A stretch of DNA of 64,000 nucleotides from Bacillus stratosphericus (GCF_020524495.1 NZ_JAIVLB010000009.1:37744-101743); one strand, 5' to 3'. Shown: positions 1 through 9,443, counted from the stretch's first letter. Notes: generated by a model not told the origin, from the sequence alone. Made by a program: numbers and translations.

Positions 1-222
1 GTTTCTCACTGCTCCTAACCCTTGGTTAGCTTGATGAATCACCCGAAATCGCTGATCACGTGCAGCAAACGCTTCAAGCAATTCTCCGCAGTGATCTGTA
101 GATCCATCATTGATGAGAATGACCTCTATATCTGAAAAGCTTTGGTCTGCAATCGATTGAAGGCATTGCTCCACATATTGACTCGTATTGTAGACTGCGA
201 CCAATAGACTGATAGCTGGCAT
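1..222 (-). CDS. epsH: Glycosyltransferase EpsH, N-terminal part (cut by window edge)
   Basis: This is the first 74 residues of a GT-A fold family 2 glycosyltransferase; the rest lies outside the window. The start MPAISLLVAVYN and the nucleotide-sugar segment ILINDGSTDH are typical of family 2 enzymes, and HQANQGLGAVRN closely matches EpsH. It begins 26 bases after the epsG stop codon, behind a GGTGGG-type ribosome site. An upstream ATG at about 230 runs into a stop after two codons, so 222 is the likely start. EpsH is a cytoplasmic enzyme that adds a sugar to the lipid-linked biofilm polysaccharide. The order epsG-epsH agrees with B. subtilis. Confidence 0.85.
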   Translation of the reverse strand, partial: MPAISLLVAVYNTSQYVEQCLQSIADQSFSDIEVILINDGSTDHCGELLEAFAARDQRFRVIHQANQGLGAVRN

Positions 223-248
223 TACTTCATGCCCACCTTTCTTCAAAT

Positions 249-1352
249 CTACTTTGTAAAAATCGTTCTATACGGTAAAACAGAAGAATCAAACGGCATC
301 AGCATAATGCTGTACAAAATATAGCAAACGGCAATTCCAACATACATAAAGAAATTGGACCGCCGATCAAAAATGCGTGTGAAATATGGCAGTAAAATGA
401 GCTGATACAGGCCAAAGTAAATATGAAATCTAGCGTAAATGACATCCTTTGTTGCAATGATGCCAAACAAGAATCCAAGCAAGCAAAAATTCACAATATA
501 ATCACTCTCCGGCGTCAGCTCACGAAGCCGTTTTCGGTAAAAAAAAGCAAGCAGGAGCGGCAGGATCAATACGCCAATTTTTGTTACATTCATTCCATTC
601 GTATTCGTTGTGAGCCATTCCTCGTAATGATCATAAGAGCTCCCTTGCAGCATCACCACAAACACTGAGACAAAGCGATCATAAAGAGCGGTTAATCCTA
701 AGAAAGCCATGCATAAAACAAGCATCATCCATGACCATGCTTTTGTTCTCACGATAAAATAGACAGGGATCATGATGAGTGCAGACGAATGAAACAATGA
801 ACACACAAGGACAAGCGGAAAATACAATTTCCACTCGCCTTTGATGACAAACTTGATGGCATAAAATAGAACCGCAGCGACCATATACTGACGCATCCCA
901 TTAAACGAGGCGTAGTAATGAAAGGTACCCAGAAAAAGAAGCATACTGAGCTCAAACGGCCGTCCATATCGAACTAGCGTCTTGATAATAAAAAAATAGG
1001 TGATGACTCCGACTGTGATATACATGATTTGCGGCTCATGTGTTATTTGATTGAGCATCCATAAGATGAACGTAAACCCTGGATCGGTTGCGGCCTTGTC
1101 CACACCGAATCCAAAAATATGCCAAGGCTTTTCATAGTGGACGGAGAACTCATACATCTGTCCATAGGTCACAAAATCGGTTCCTACTTTGTACCGAATA
1201 CCAGCTACGATACAAAGAAAAACAAACGGAAAAACCACCAGAAGCTTGTTAGGCCGCCAGCCGCTTTGAATGGTATCATCACGCCTGCCATAAAATGAGG
1301 CAAAGCTCGACCATAAATAGACCATGATCATGTTCACCAAATAAACCGCCAT
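249..1352 (-). CDS. epsG: EPS polymerase-like membrane protein EpsG
   Basis: A 367-residue integral membrane protein of the EpsG family, with about ten hydrophobic segments spread along its length. The family is taken to polymerise or export repeat units of the biofilm exopolysaccharide. Length and N-terminus ([14 protein letters not shown]) agree with B. subtilis EpsG. The start codon has an AAGGAAGG ribosome site. It lies 15 bases after epsF in the same operon and just before epsH. The polymerase role is inferred from membrane topology and operon position, since there is no soluble catalytic motif to read. Confidence 0.9.
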   Translation of the reverse strand: MAVYLVNMIMVYLWSSFASFYGRRDDTIQSGWRPNKLLVVFPFVFLCIVAGIRYKVGTDFVTYGQMYEFSVHYEKPWHIFGFGVDKAATDPGFTFILWMLNQITHEPQIMYITVGVITYFFIIKTLVRYGRPFELSMLLFLGTFHYYASFNGMRQYMVAAVLFYAIKFVIKGEWKLYFPLVLVCSLFHSSALIMIPVYFIVRTKAWSWMMLVLCMAFLGLTALYDRFVSVFVVMLQGSSYDHYEEWLTTNTNGMNVTKIGVLILPLLLAFFYRKRLRELTPESDYIVNFCLLGFLFGIIATKDVIYARFHIYFGLYQLILLPYFTRIFDRRSNFFMYVGIAVCYILYSIMLMPFDSSVLPYRTIFTK

Positions 1353-1367
1353 TATCTAAACCCTTCC

Positions 1368-2498
1368 TTATAACCCATATAAATCCATTACACGTGTGAT
1401 GTTCTGTTTCACATCAAATCCTCTTTGTGCAAGCTGAGAGATAATGGTCTCTTGAAGAGGGGATTCTGCATGATAGGCTTCAAGTACCGTCTTCATCCAT
1501 TCATGTGCTGAGTCCTGAAATGACTTCCGTTTCACAAGTCCGCAACCTAGATCAACTTCTTCTGTAATATGATCTGAAATCACACAAGGCAAACCAGATG
1601 CCTGTGCTTCCACTAATACAAGCGGAAGGCCTTCAAACAAGGAGGGCATCACAAAAACATCAAATGCTTTCATATATTGCGGAACCTCCGATACAACGCC
1701 CGTAAAGACAATGTCCTCCATCAATCCTGCTTTTTTTGCATACGTTTCAATCTCTTGTCTCAGCGGTCCGTCTCCTACGAGGACAAGCTGAAATGAGACT
1801 CCCTGTTTTTTTAAAGCCTGTGCAAGCTCAATGAAAAAAACATGATTTTTTTGCTTATGAAATCGACCGATATGACCAATCACCAGCTTCTTTTCATGAA
1901 GTTGGAGCTGTTTTTTCATCTGAACCTTTTCGTCTTGCCCCGGCTGAAAAAAAAGGTCCAAATCGATCCCATTCGGTAACATCTCAACTTGTTTATTTTT
2001 CATTTTTTTCTGCCCAAATAAAAAGACACCGGCATCTTCACCGCATGCAACGAGCTGTGTGGAAAAGGCAAAGATCAGCTGACGAAACCCCTTGAGTATC
2101 AAGTTGTCAAACCAGCTTGGCGACTGTTTCCAAGCGGTATTATGTGAATGGCAAATGCGCCCCTTGACACCGGCCAATTTAGCAGCAAGTGCGGAAAAGC
2201 CTGTTTGAAAGTCAGTATGCGCATGCACTGCCTGATAAGGTCCCGTTCGCTTTATCGTCTTCGCCAATGTGATCACAAAAGCAAAAGGAGAGGACGCCCC
2301 AATACTCGGGACATAAAAGATACGTCCCCCGAGCTGACGAATTTCCTCATCGTAATCGCAGGTATCCTCTCGGTGGGTAATGAAATCAAATTGAAGGGCA
2401 TTCCTGTCGAGTGCACGATAGAGATTCATGATCATGGTTTCTGCTCCGCCGCGGTTCATCCCACCCACAATATGCAGCATGCGCTTTGGCTCACTCAC
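1368..2498 (-). CDS. epsF: Glycosyltransferase EpsF (GT4)
   Basis: A 376-residue GT-B fold glycosyltransferase. The N-terminal acceptor domain starts with HIVGGMNRGGAE. The C-terminal nucleotide-sugar domain carries GHIGRFHKQKN at about residue 210 and the GT4 motif EGLPLVLVEAQASGLP at about residue 290, with the conserved glutamates. It starts with GTG behind AAGGAGG and overlaps the end of epsE by 8 bases, which suggests coupled translation. It should act in the cytoplasm on the growing EPS repeat unit. The exact sugar cannot be read from the sequence. Confidence 0.9.
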   Translation of the reverse strand: MSEPKRMLHIVGGMNRGGAETMIMNLYRALDRNALQFDFITHREDTCDYDEEIRQLGGRIFYVPSIGASSPFAFVITLAKTIKRTGPYQAVHAHTDFQTGFSALAAKLAGVKGRICHSHNTAWKQSPSWFDNLILKGFRQLIFAFSTQLVACGEDAGVFLFGQKKMKNKQVEMLPNGIDLDLFFQPGQDEKVQMKKQLQLHEKKLVIGHIGRFHKQKNHVFFIELAQALKKQGVSFQLVLVGDGPLRQEIETYAKKAGLMEDIVFTGVVSEVPQYMKAFDVFVMPSLFEGLPLVLVEAQASGLPCVISDHITEEVDLGCGLVKRKSFQDSAHEWMKTVLEAYHAESPLQETIISQLAQRGFDVKQNITRVMDLYGL

Positions 2499-3330
2499 CC
2501 CGAATCGTCCTCCTTTTCAACATAGACGCTTCAAGCTTTCGGTGATGATAAAGCCTCATCAAATTAGGTGACAAACAGGCGCGAATCACCGGCTTGAGGG
2601 CATATAGATAATCTAACGGCGACAATTTGAATAGCCAGCATGCTTTTAAAACGAGCCAGGCATTATCAATGGAATATCGGAACTTACGGCGCTGAAAGGC
2701 CGCTTCATCCTCTCTCACAAGGTATAAGGGTTCTTGTAAATTAAAGCCTTTCCTCCCAGCTTTAAAAAAGCGAATCCAAAGGTCAATGTCTTCCATACGT
2801 CTTGTTGTTTTCACAGATCGATATCCATTTAATGATTTGTAAGCAGATGCCCTCATCATAATGGTCCCGTGACAAAAAGGAGTTCCTCTTGCCAGCACCT
2901 TTCGATCAGGTTCTGATGTAAGTGACCGCACACCTTTCGTTCCCGACTCATCAAAAACTGTCATCGCCGTACCGACCACATCATATTCAGGGTGTGTTTC
3001 GAGGAAATGAACCTGTTTTTCTAAACGTGTAGACACCGATAGATCGTCACCATCCTGTCTAGCGATCCATTCACCCTTTGCTTCAGCTAGACAGCGATTC
3101 AGACTAGCAGCCAGTCTTTGGTTGTGTTCGTTTCGGAGGAGGCGGATTCTTTCAGGATCATGCTTTAAATAAGGCAACACTTTTTCATATGTGCCATCTG
3201 TTGATGCATCGTCACATATGATGAGCTCCCAGTTTTGATAGGTTTGATGAATGATTGATTCAATGCTTTCTTCTACTGTATCTTGGCAATTGTATACGCC
3301 CATGATAATTGATACTTTTGGCTTACGCAT
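2491..3330 (-). CDS. epsE: Glycosyltransferase EpsE, probable flagellar clutch
   Basis: A 279-residue family 2 glycosyltransferase. It begins with VSIIMGVYNCQDT and has the nucleotide-sugar segment ICDDASTDGTYE near residue 40 and the catalytic acidic cluster ARQDGDDLS near residue 90. In B. subtilis EpsE is bifunctional: it makes EPS and also binds FliG to stop flagellar rotation. Overall similarity is high, including GTPFCHGTIMMRASAY and RRMEDIDLW, so both roles are plausible here. The clutch role is inferred from orthology. Ends overlap both neighbours by 8 bases. Confidence 0.9.
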   Translation of the reverse strand: MRKPKVSIIMGVYNCQDTVEESIESIIHQTYQNWELIICDDASTDGTYEKVLPYLKHDPERIRLLRNEHNQRLAASLNRCLAEAKGEWIARQDGDDLSVSTRLEKQVHFLETHPEYDVVGTAMTVFDESGTKGVRSLTSEPDRKVLARGTPFCHGTIMMRASAYKSLNGYRSVKTTRRMEDIDLWIRFFKAGRKGFNLQEPLYLVREDEAAFQRRKFRYSIDNAWLVLKACWLFKLSPLDYLYALKPVIRACLSPNLMRLYHHRKLEASMLKRRTIRGE

Positions 3331-4471
3331 GCTGTATCACCTTCTCTGCTTGATCTATATAGGTTGTATAAATCTTTTCCATGGCATTAACCGTTTGTTC
3401 CTGTGCAAATATGTGAGCTATGGAACGCCCCGCTTTTCCCATGAGATGCTTCTGGTCTTTTTTATGATAGAGCTGCTTTAAATAATCAGCTAAACCATTT
3501 ATATCTTGCGGTTTTACTAAAAAGCCATTCACCCCATGCTTGACAAGCTCACAGTGTCCTCGATTTTCAGTTGCAATGACCGGTTTCTCAGCAGACATTG
3601 CTTCAAGAAGATTCATGCCGAGCCCTTCTCTCCTGCTGGTTGACACACAGACATCACTTAGATGTATCCATTCCTCAATTTGTTTACAGAAACCAGCAAA
3701 TTGAACATGCTGCTCAAGATTCAACTGACGTACCAGTTTTTCATAGAATGGCCGGCTTATCCCTTCCCCAGCAAACACGATCTTCACATTCGGTATTTTC
3801 CTATAAAGCTGTGCACATGCTTTGATAAGCATCTTTTGATTTTTATTGACGTTCAATTCGCCCGCACATAGCACAATAAAATCTTGTGAGGTCAATCCAT
3901 ATTTTGTGCGAAGGCGCTGCTTTTCTTTGTCATCAACTGGTGAAAAACGCTTCATATCTACACCCATGCCGGGAATATAATGGACAGATGCCCGCTCTTT
4001 TGACAAACGATTCGCTCTTTTATAATCTTCTCCATTAATGGTGATGAGGACATCTGTATATCGAATGAACCATCTCTCAATCGGGTAGTAAAGCAACCAG
4101 TTTTGAAACGGCGCCCCCTTCCAAAAGTGAAACCCGTGTGCGGTGTAAAGAACCTTCGTCCCTTTTTTACGCGTGCTTTTGGCTGCAAGCCTGCCAAGAA
4201 CACTTCCCATCGGTGTGTGACAATGAATCAAATGGTAATACTCTTTGTCCAGTAGCTTTTTCAAATCCATATAAGCAAGCCGGTTTTGTAAATGAAAAGG
4301 GGAACGCTGAATTGGAATAGAGTGAGATTGATCTACATGCGGCAGCTCCAGCTGACCATTTGCGGCCGTATGCACTTCCCACCCTTGTTCCTGAAACCAC
4401 CGAAAATACGGAAGGTGGAATGCCTTAAAATGATAATCAACCGTTGCGCAAAACAAGACTTTTTTCTTCAT
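3323..4471 (-). CDS. epsD: Glycosyltransferase EpsD (GT4)
   Basis: A GT-B fold glycosyltransferase of about 382 residues. The N-terminus KKKVLFCATVDYHFKAFHLPY is nearly identical to B. subtilis EpsD. The donor domain has CAGELNVNKNQ near residue 210 and REGLGMNLLEAMSAEKP near residue 285, with the GT4 EX7E pattern. I chose the ATG at 4471 because it matches the B. subtilis start; a TTG six bases upstream sits closer to the GAGGAGGGG ribosome site and could be used instead. The gene starts inside the 3' end of epsC, so translation of the two is probably coupled. Confidence 0.9.
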   Translation of the reverse strand: MKKKVLFCATVDYHFKAFHLPYFRWFQEQGWEVHTAANGQLELPHVDQSHSIPIQRSPFHLQNRLAYMDLKKLLDKEYYHLIHCHTPMGSVLGRLAAKSTRKKGTKVLYTAHGFHFWKGAPFQNWLLYYPIERWFIRYTDVLITINGEDYKRANRLSKERASVHYIPGMGVDMKRFSPVDDKEKQRLRTKYGLTSQDFIVLCAGELNVNKNQKMLIKACAQLYRKIPNVKIVFAGEGISRPFYEKLVRQLNLEQHVQFAGFCKQIEEWIHLSDVCVSTSRREGLGMNLLEAMSAEKPVIATENRGHCELVKHGVNGFLVKPQDINGLADYLKQLYHKKDQKHLMGKAGRSIAHIFAQEQTVNAMEKIYTTYIDQAEKVIQHA

Positions 4472-6311
4472 TGGCAAGCGTCCCCTCCTCTCTTTTCATC
4501 TGTTCAGACAATAGATCATGAGACTCAATCGCAGCAAATAACGATTGTCTCAATTGATCGTCACTCATCATGTCAAATTCTTGGATAAAGCGGTTCAGCA
4601 CATATGGATCACCATCCAGTGCATGGCCGATATGAATTTTCGGAAAAATTTGCTCCTTTGCTTTTTCATGCTGGTTGAGTAACTCCTCATACATTTTCTC
4701 TCCTGGACGAATGCCGGTAAACATAATCGGAATCTGGTCTGTGGTGTAGCCTGAGAGGTGAATGAGGTTTTCTGCGAGGTCGACAATTTTCACTGGCTCC
4801 CCCATGTCTAAAACAAAAATCTGTCTTCCTTCTGCCAGTGCACCTGCTTGAATAACAAGCCTTGATGCTTCTGGGATGGTCATAAAATATCTTGTCATGG
4901 CTGGATGCGTGACCGTCACCGGGCCACCTTTTTCGATTTGTTTTTTAAAGATTGGAATAACGCTTCCCCTGCTTCCGAGTACATTCCCAAATCGAACGGC
5001 CACAAATTTCGTCTCGCTGCTTGCCCCCATTTGCATGATCAGCATTTCAGCAAACCGCTTTGTGGCTCCCATCACATTGGCAGGGTTGACCGCTTTGTCA
5101 GATGAAATGAGGACGAATGTTTCGACTCCGTGCTCATGTGCGGCTTCTGCGACATTTTTTGTCCCAATGATATTGTTTTTCACCGCTTCTTTCGGACTGA
5201 TCTCCATGAACGGGACATGCTTATGTGCCGCTGCATGATACATGATATCTGGCTGAAATTGACCAACAATTTCACTCATTTTCTGTTTATCTTGAATATC
5301 CGCAATTTGTGGATAGAGGCTGATGCTGTCTCCATATAATTCTTTCAGCTCTAGTAAAATAGAATGAATGCTAAATTCTCCATGTCCCACAAGCACAATC
5401 GCTTGAGGGGCAAACACACAAATTTGACGACAGATTTCTGATCCAATCGACCCACCTGCCCCTGTCACCAGGATCGTTTTTCCCTTTAAGTGAGCAGATA
5501 GACGACTTGTATCTAATTGAATCGGCTCTCTTCCTAATAAATCCTCTGGCTGCACATCCCGTAATTGATTCAGCGCATAGGTGCCTTTTAAAATCTGTTC
5601 CATTTCCGGCATGATCTGTGTTTTGACCCCAGTCCCTACACACTCCTTATACAGCCCTTTTAATGTTTGGCTGCTTTTGGACGGAATGGCAATGATGATC
5701 TTTTGAATATCCATCATCAAGACAGCTGTTTGAATGTTTTCTTTTCCCCCAAGGACGGGCAGGCCCATGATTTCAAGTTTATGCTTCGTTTTGTCATCAT
5801 CAATGAAGGCTACTGGCTCAATATGTACATCACTCGACTGCTGAAGCTGACGAACGATAATCGTCCCTGCTGATCCAGCGCCAATGATTAACGCCCGCTC
5901 CTTTTCTTCCTGCAACCGCTTTGCGCCATCATGAAATAATCTAGATGCCATCCGAGATGCACCGATGAACAAAACATGGAAAAGCCAAACGATGAACAAG
6001 AACCGGAATGGCCATGTTTGTACGAAGAGGTACAACATCGTCATCGAAAATAAAAAAGAACACACAAAGGTCTTCATTAAAGAAAATAACTCTCTAACCC
6101 CTGTATATGCCCATATTTGCTTGTACACATGAAAGATGTGAGCAAATAAATGGTGCCCAATGAGCAGACTGAGTGAAGAAATGACGAGCATTTCAAATGT
6201 ATATACGGTTAACGCCGCCTCTTGGACAAATTGAAAGCCAAAAAAGACGGCAACTAAAATGAGATATGAATCTAGTGCCACGATGATTGATAATCTTTGG
6301 GCGTATGTCAA
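4437..6311 (-). CDS. epsC: Membrane-bound UDP-sugar 4,6-dehydratase EpsC
   Basis: A CapD/FlaA1-type enzyme. Four transmembrane segments in the first ~120 residues are followed by a CoA-binding-like Rossmann domain (IIGAGSAGTIIVRQL) and a C-terminal SDR domain with the NAD motif TGAGGSIGSE. In the active site the usual tyrosine is replaced by methionine (NVMGATKR), which is characteristic of inverting FlaA1-like 4,6-dehydratases. It should convert a UDP-HexNAc at the membrane to supply rare sugars for EPS. I prefer the TTG at 6311 because it follows a strong GGGGGAGGAG site. In-frame starts at 6359 (ATG) and 6374 (GTG) would add up to 21 residues. Confidence 0.88.
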   Translation of the reverse strand: MTYAQRLSIIVALDSYLILVAVFFGFQFVQEAALTVYTFEMLVISSLSLLIGHHLFAHIFHVYKQIWAYTGVRELFSLMKTFVCSFLFSMTMLYLFVQTWPFRFLFIVWLFHVLFIGASRMASRLFHDGAKRLQEEKERALIIGAGSAGTIIVRQLQQSSDVHIEPVAFIDDDKTKHKLEIMGLPVLGGKENIQTAVLMMDIQKIIIAIPSKSSQTLKGLYKECVGTGVKTQIMPEMEQILKGTYALNQLRDVQPEDLLGREPIQLDTSRLSAHLKGKTILVTGAGGSIGSEICRQICVFAPQAIVLVGHGEFSIHSILLELKELYGDSISLYPQIADIQDKQKMSEIVGQFQPDIMYHAAAHKHVPFMEISPKEAVKNNIIGTKNVAEAAHEHGVETFVLISSDKAVNPANVMGATKRFAEMLIMQMGASSETKFVAVRFGNVLGSRGSVIPIFKKQIEKGGPVTVTHPAMTRYFMTIPEASRLVIQAGALAEGRQIFVLDMGEPVKIVDLAENLIHLSGYTTDQIPIMFTGIRPGEKMYEELLNQHEKAKEQIFPKIHIGHALDGDPYVLNRFIQEFDMMSDDQLRQSLFAAIESHDLLSEQMKREEGTLANEEKSLVLRNG

Positions 6312-6475
6312 CGCTCCTCCCCCTTTTTCAACATCACTATTCTTACGTAAAATGGGCATCAAACCCGTCCTCACACCCCACCTTTGATGACGAGCATCTA
6401 AGGCATATCATATGCCCACAGCAGAATCGAGTACCTCCGTTGTTAAAGATTAGGAGACATCACCTATCAGTCTAT

Positions 6476-7159
6476 TTAATACATATACAACCTGCCCTTT
6501 TTTTCTTTCTTTCCATTTAGCATAGCTCCAAGCAGTTTGCCTGTTGTTCCTTCTAATACTTCTTTTGACTTCTTCACGGCGGCAATTTTTGTTTTGCCAC
6601 TTAAAACAACGAGAATGCTACCATCTGTTCGGTTCGCTAGTATTTTTGCATCTGCAACAGGCAGTAGCGGTGTGGAATCAACAATCACCATGTCATATTG
6701 CTGTTCAATATCATAAAAAAGCTGCTTCATAACAGAAGAAGAGAGCAGCTCAGCTGGATTCGGCGGAATGGTCCCGCTCGGAAGCAGTTCTAAATGCTCA
6801 ATCGGTGTAGGTAAAATGGCTTCCTCCAAGCTGCAATTATTTAATAGCACATTGGTTAAACCAGTGTGATGACTCAGGTCAAAGTATTCATGAACCGCCG
6901 GTTTTCGTAAATCAGCATCCATGAGCAGCACCCGCTTTTTTTGCTGTGCAAAAACAGCTGCTAGATTTGCAGCCGTAAATGATTTCCCTTCCTTCGGTAA
7001 GGAGGATGTGACCAAAATCGACTTCAATCTTGTTTGGATGGATGTGAATTCGATGTTGGTTCGGATCGTACGGAATTGTTCCGCAATGACAGAGTGAGGA
7101 TTTAATACAGAAATACAGGATAAGTCTCTCTTTTCTCGTTTATTCCTCTTAAAGATCAA
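6476..7159 (-). CDS. epsB: Bacterial tyrosine kinase EpsB
   Basis: A 227-residue cytoplasmic BY-kinase. It has Walker A ([14 protein letters not shown]) near residue 55, Walker A' ([11 protein letters not shown]) near residue 80 and Walker B ([14 protein letters not shown]) near residue 160. The C-terminus ends in a short tyrosine tail (KKGRLYMY) where autophosphorylation is expected. The start codon is TTG with a GGGAGG site and lies inside the last codons of epsA. EpsA and EpsB form the usual split pair of a membrane modulator and a kinase controlling EPS length or assembly. Confidence 0.92.
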   Translation of the reverse strand: MIFKRNKREKRDLSCISVLNPHSVIAEQFRTIRTNIEFTSIQTRLKSILVTSSLPKEGKSFTAANLAAVFAQQKKRVLLMDADLRKPAVHEYFDLSHHTGLTNVLLNNCSLEEAILPTPIEHLELLPSGTIPPNPAELLSSSVMKQLFYDIEQQYDMVIVDSTPLLPVADAKILANRTDGSILVVLSGKTKIAAVKKSKEVLEGTTGKLLGAMLNGKKEKKGRLYMY

Positions 7160-7880
7160 TGTTCTGTCCTCCCGTTATGACGGAATGCTTGTCTTTTTTT
7201 GCCCTCCTGTCTGCTTGCATCTGATAGACACTGCCGAGCGACGGCAGCCCGATCTCTTCTCTTATTTGATGTGTTCGTTTTACAGTATCATCGAGTAGAT
7301 TCATTAAGAAAATGAGTGTAAGGCTTCCTAATAAAGAGGCGCCTAGTGCCATAACGATGTGAACGAATTTCCTTGAATTCATGAGAATCGTGTTTGACAG
7401 CTTGGCTTCAGACAAAACGTTAATACGATCCATATTCATGGTTTTTTTGATTTCTTCTTGCAGCACCTCTGTTGCCGTATTAGCGATCGCGACTGCTTTC
7501 GCACGGTCTTCATCTTGTACAGTAATATTTATGACCTCAGACTCATTTTCTGTACTAGTGGCAATTTTGTGTTTTAATCCTTCAGCCGATTCTGTGAGAT
7601 GTAGCTTTTCCTTTACTTTTTCAATGACAATGGGACTTTTCAACAGGACTTGAAAGGTACGTGTATATTGAAGGTTCATCTGAATATCGTTTAAATTCGC
7701 TTGTGCGTCATTGCTTCGTTTATGAACAAGAATTTGAGTGGTTGCCTGATATACAGGAGTTGAGACATAGAACTGATAGTAGGCTGAAATGCCCGTTACG
7801 ATCAGGACAATCAGGATCAGAAGGGCCATTTTCTCTTTAACGACAGAAAACAGCTGCTTAAAACCTATATTCTCATTCAT
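7149..7880 (-). CDS. epsA: Kinase modulator/chain-length protein EpsA
   Basis: A 243-residue Wzz-domain membrane protein. One transmembrane helix lies near residues 20-38 and another ([19 protein letters not shown]) near 180, with an extracytoplasmic loop of about 140 residues between them. It activates EpsB and tunes polysaccharide length. I chose the ATG at 7880 because GGGGAGG sits six bases before it; a longer in-frame start at 7901 would lie inside the leader. It is the first gene of the eps operon and is preceded by the SinR-type control region. Confidence 0.9.
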   Translation of the reverse strand: MNENIGFKQLFSVVKEKMALLILIVLIVTGISAYYQFYVSTPVYQATTQILVHKRSNDAQANLNDIQMNLQYTRTFQVLLKSPIVIEKVKEKLHLTESAEGLKHKIATSTENESEVINITVQDEDRAKAVAIANTATEVLQEEIKKTMNMDRINVLSEAKLSNTILMNSRKFVHIVMALGASLLGSLTLIFLMNLLDDTVKRTHQIREEIGLPSLGSVYQMQADRRAKKDKHSVITGGQNIDL

Positions 7881-7939
7881 AGATCCTCCCCATTTCATCA
7901 TTAAAAGGTTATATATGGTTTCTTTTTGTTAATGATTGG

Positions 7940-8083
7940 ATTATAAAAGATAATACCCGCAAAGAAAAATGTCATAATAGGTCTTGTAGTTCTTTTTAAA
8001 GAACGAAATCGTTCGTTTTCTTTTGTTTACTTCCTGTTTCTTATGTTTTTGAATTTTATAAAGAACAATTTATTTTTTATAAT
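7940..8083. promoter_or_regulatory. Divergent slrR-eps control region with SinR-type operators
   Basis: A perfect 16-base palindrome, GTTCTTTTTAAAGAAC, lies at 7989-8004; each arm is the SinR half-site GTTCTTT. It abuts a second palindrome, GAACGAAATCGTTC (8001-8014). A further half-site, AAAGAAC, is at 8060-8066, between a TTTATA -35 and the TATAAT -10 (8078-8083) reading toward slrR. For eps a TATAAT -10 (minus strand) is at 7940-7945 with a poor -35. SinR repression of eps and slrR is established in B. subtilis; its use here is inferred from these sites and the gene order. Confidence 0.7.
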
Positions 8084-8136
8084 GAACGAAAAGGTCGCAG
8101 AACTATTCTTCAGGGAGAAGGGAGATCATATATCGA

Positions 8137-8604
8137 ATGATAGGAAAGGTGATACGTATTTACCGAAAGAGGAAAGGATACTCGATTCATCAACTGGCTG
8201 AAGAGGCCCATGTCTCTAAGTCCTATTTGAGTAAAATTGAGCGTGGTGTCCACCGAAATCCATCTGTCCAGTTTTTAAAAAAGGTAACCTCTTCACTAGA
8301 AATTGATTTACAAGAGCTGTTTGATGCAGAGACGATGATATTTCATTACTCTGAGGGTGAACAGGAATGGCGGGAACATGTAGTTAATGCCGTCCAATGT
8401 GGCATGCCAAAAGAAGAGCTGTATCAGCTACTTCAAACCTTTAAAAAGGAGCAGGAAGAAAAGACACTACATGTCACCCATAGAAAGCTGACTGATTCAA
8501 ATCTGTCAGAGTGGAAGCATCTCATGAGTGAAGCGAAGGCTATTGGCTTAACCATTGAGGAAGTAAAAGCGTTTCTTACCAATATGGGAGAACAGCGGGC
8601 GTAA
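8137..8604 (+). CDS. slrR: Biofilm/motility switch regulator SlrR
   Basis: A 155-residue SinR paralogue. An N-terminal Xre helix-turn-helix (residues 6-60, with AEEAHVSKSYLSKIERGVHRNPS) is followed by a C-terminal SinI/SinR-like dimerisation segment (residues 105-150). In B. subtilis SlrR forms a heteromer with SinR that represses motility and autolysin genes and relieves eps repression. It is divergent from epsA, as in B. subtilis, and 3 residues longer. The initiating ATG is about 12 bases from a GGGAG site, a rather long spacing. SlrR-like LexA autocleavage sites cannot be judged from sequence alone. Confidence 0.92.
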   Translation: MIGKVIRIYRKRKGYSIHQLAEEAHVSKSYLSKIERGVHRNPSVQFLKKVTSSLEIDLQELFDAETMIFHYSEGEQEWREHVVNAVQCGMPKEELYQLLQTFKKEQEEKTLHVTHRKLTDSNLSEWKHLMSEAKAIGLTIEEVKAFLTNMGEQRA

Positions 8605-8633
8605 GCCTTTCAGGAAGGACCAATTTGCGGGGA

Positions 8634-8690
8634 GAGGCGTCAGATGACGCCTCGATGAAATAGAGCCTTTTATCATCAAAAGGCTCTGTT
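8634..8690 (+). terminator. slrR terminator preceded by a tight hairpin
   Basis: GAGGCGTCA and TGACGCCTC (8634-8653) form a perfect 9-base-pair stem with a two-base gap and no T-run. Immediately after it, AGAGCCTTTT and AAAAGGCTCT (8662-8687), followed by GTTTTCTCTT, form a rho-independent terminator for slrR. The holin gene on the opposite strand converges on the same structure and may share it. Confidence 0.75.
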
Positions 8691-8695
8691 TTCTC

Positions 8696-8920
8696 TTATT
8701 CTTCTTTTTTTGTTCGTGCTTTTTTCGTAATATCATTGTTTTTCCAATAGGCCCATAGCGATGTAATCCCAAGAAAGGCTAATGTAATGAATTGCTGAAC
8801 GCCTTCTTTATCAATGGGAATTGGGCTTTTCCCGGCAGCGGTTAGAGCACTGTTAACAAGCGCCAATAAAAGCAACACAAGCCTTGTGATCGTACCTGCA
8901 CTAATTTTTTGAACTTTCAA
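8696..8920 (-). CDS. Lone SPP1-type phage holin
   Basis: A 74-residue small membrane protein matching the SPP1 holin family: KISAGTITRLVLLLLALVNSAL, then GKSPIPIDKEGVQQFI, then a second hydrophobic segment ending in LWAYWKNNDITKKA, with a charged C-terminus. The start is TTG at 8920, seven bases after a strong AGGGAGGG site. Holins make membrane pores that release an endolysin. No endolysin, tail or other phage gene is adjacent, so it is either a domesticated toxin-like or protein-release gene or a prophage leftover that has stayed intact. Confidence 0.7.
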   Translation of the reverse strand: MKVQKISAGTITRLVLLLLALVNSALTAAGKSPIPIDKEGVQQFITLAFLGITSLWAYWKNNDITKKARTKKEE

Positions 8921-9009
8921 CTGTAGACCCTCCCTTTCCCTTCACGCAGAACTGTACTGCTCGTTCCCTCTCATATGTATGCAATAAGCGAATGAATAGA
9001 AGAAAGAAT

Positions 9010-9048
9010 TAAAAAAAGAGACATCATTCCTATGTCAGAAATGATGCC
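9010..9048 (-). terminator. Terminator after the binding-protein remnant
   Basis: On the minus strand GGCATCATTTC and GGAATGATGTC (9038-9048 and 9020-9030) form an 11-pair stem with a TGACATA loop, followed by TCTTTTTTT. It lies about 60 bases downstream of the decayed minus-strand gene at 9109-9443, whose original terminator it probably was. Confidence 0.7.
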
Positions 9049-9108
9049 TTGATCGTGTGTTTTTATTTTTGAAAACATTTTTTTGCTACATCCATTGCCA
9101 TTTTATTG

Positions 9109-9443
9109 CCTAGTGCTGTGAGTAATCGAGCTATGGCTGATCTACAATCGGATTACTTGGTTTTTCTTCACGGCTTTAGTCCTTTCCAGATTGGTGTCTG
9201 TTCTAACTGTTTGAATACCGCTGCGCTTTATCATCAGGTTGACGACGACAAAAATAGCATCTGCATCAAATTCAGGAAGCACCTCTGAGAAATTACTTCA
9301 AAAGGCCTTTTGCTATCCAGCTTTTTTACACCATCTGCAGGTGTCAGTCCTATATCCTCGTATAAAATAGGACTCATCGGGCGCTTCATACAAATTACAC
9401 GTTTTGGTTGAGGTGTTCGCTTATCCTGCAAAATTGGTTTCAT
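9109..9443 (-). pseudogene. Remnant of iron-siderophore ABC transporter binding protein
   Basis: Reading the minus strand, one frame gives SPILYEDIGLTPADGVKKL and then SKRPFEVIS. After a frameshift near 9285 the next frame continues EVLPEFDADAIFVVV and later ERTKAVKKNQVIRL before a stop. This pattern (ILYEDIGL, a lysine-rich linker, EVLPEFDAD-IFV, LKAVKNNQV) is typical of the C-terminal lobe of FeuA/FhuD/YclQ-type substrate-binding proteins. The signal peptide and N-terminal lobe are missing, so this is a deletion plus frameshift relic. I infer the family from motif resemblance only and cannot name the transporter. Confidence 0.55.

Noticed and set aside
2148..2525. 125-codon plus-strand frame over epsF
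   Set aside because: It lies entirely opposite a well-supported glycosyltransferase gene and has no recognisable motif.
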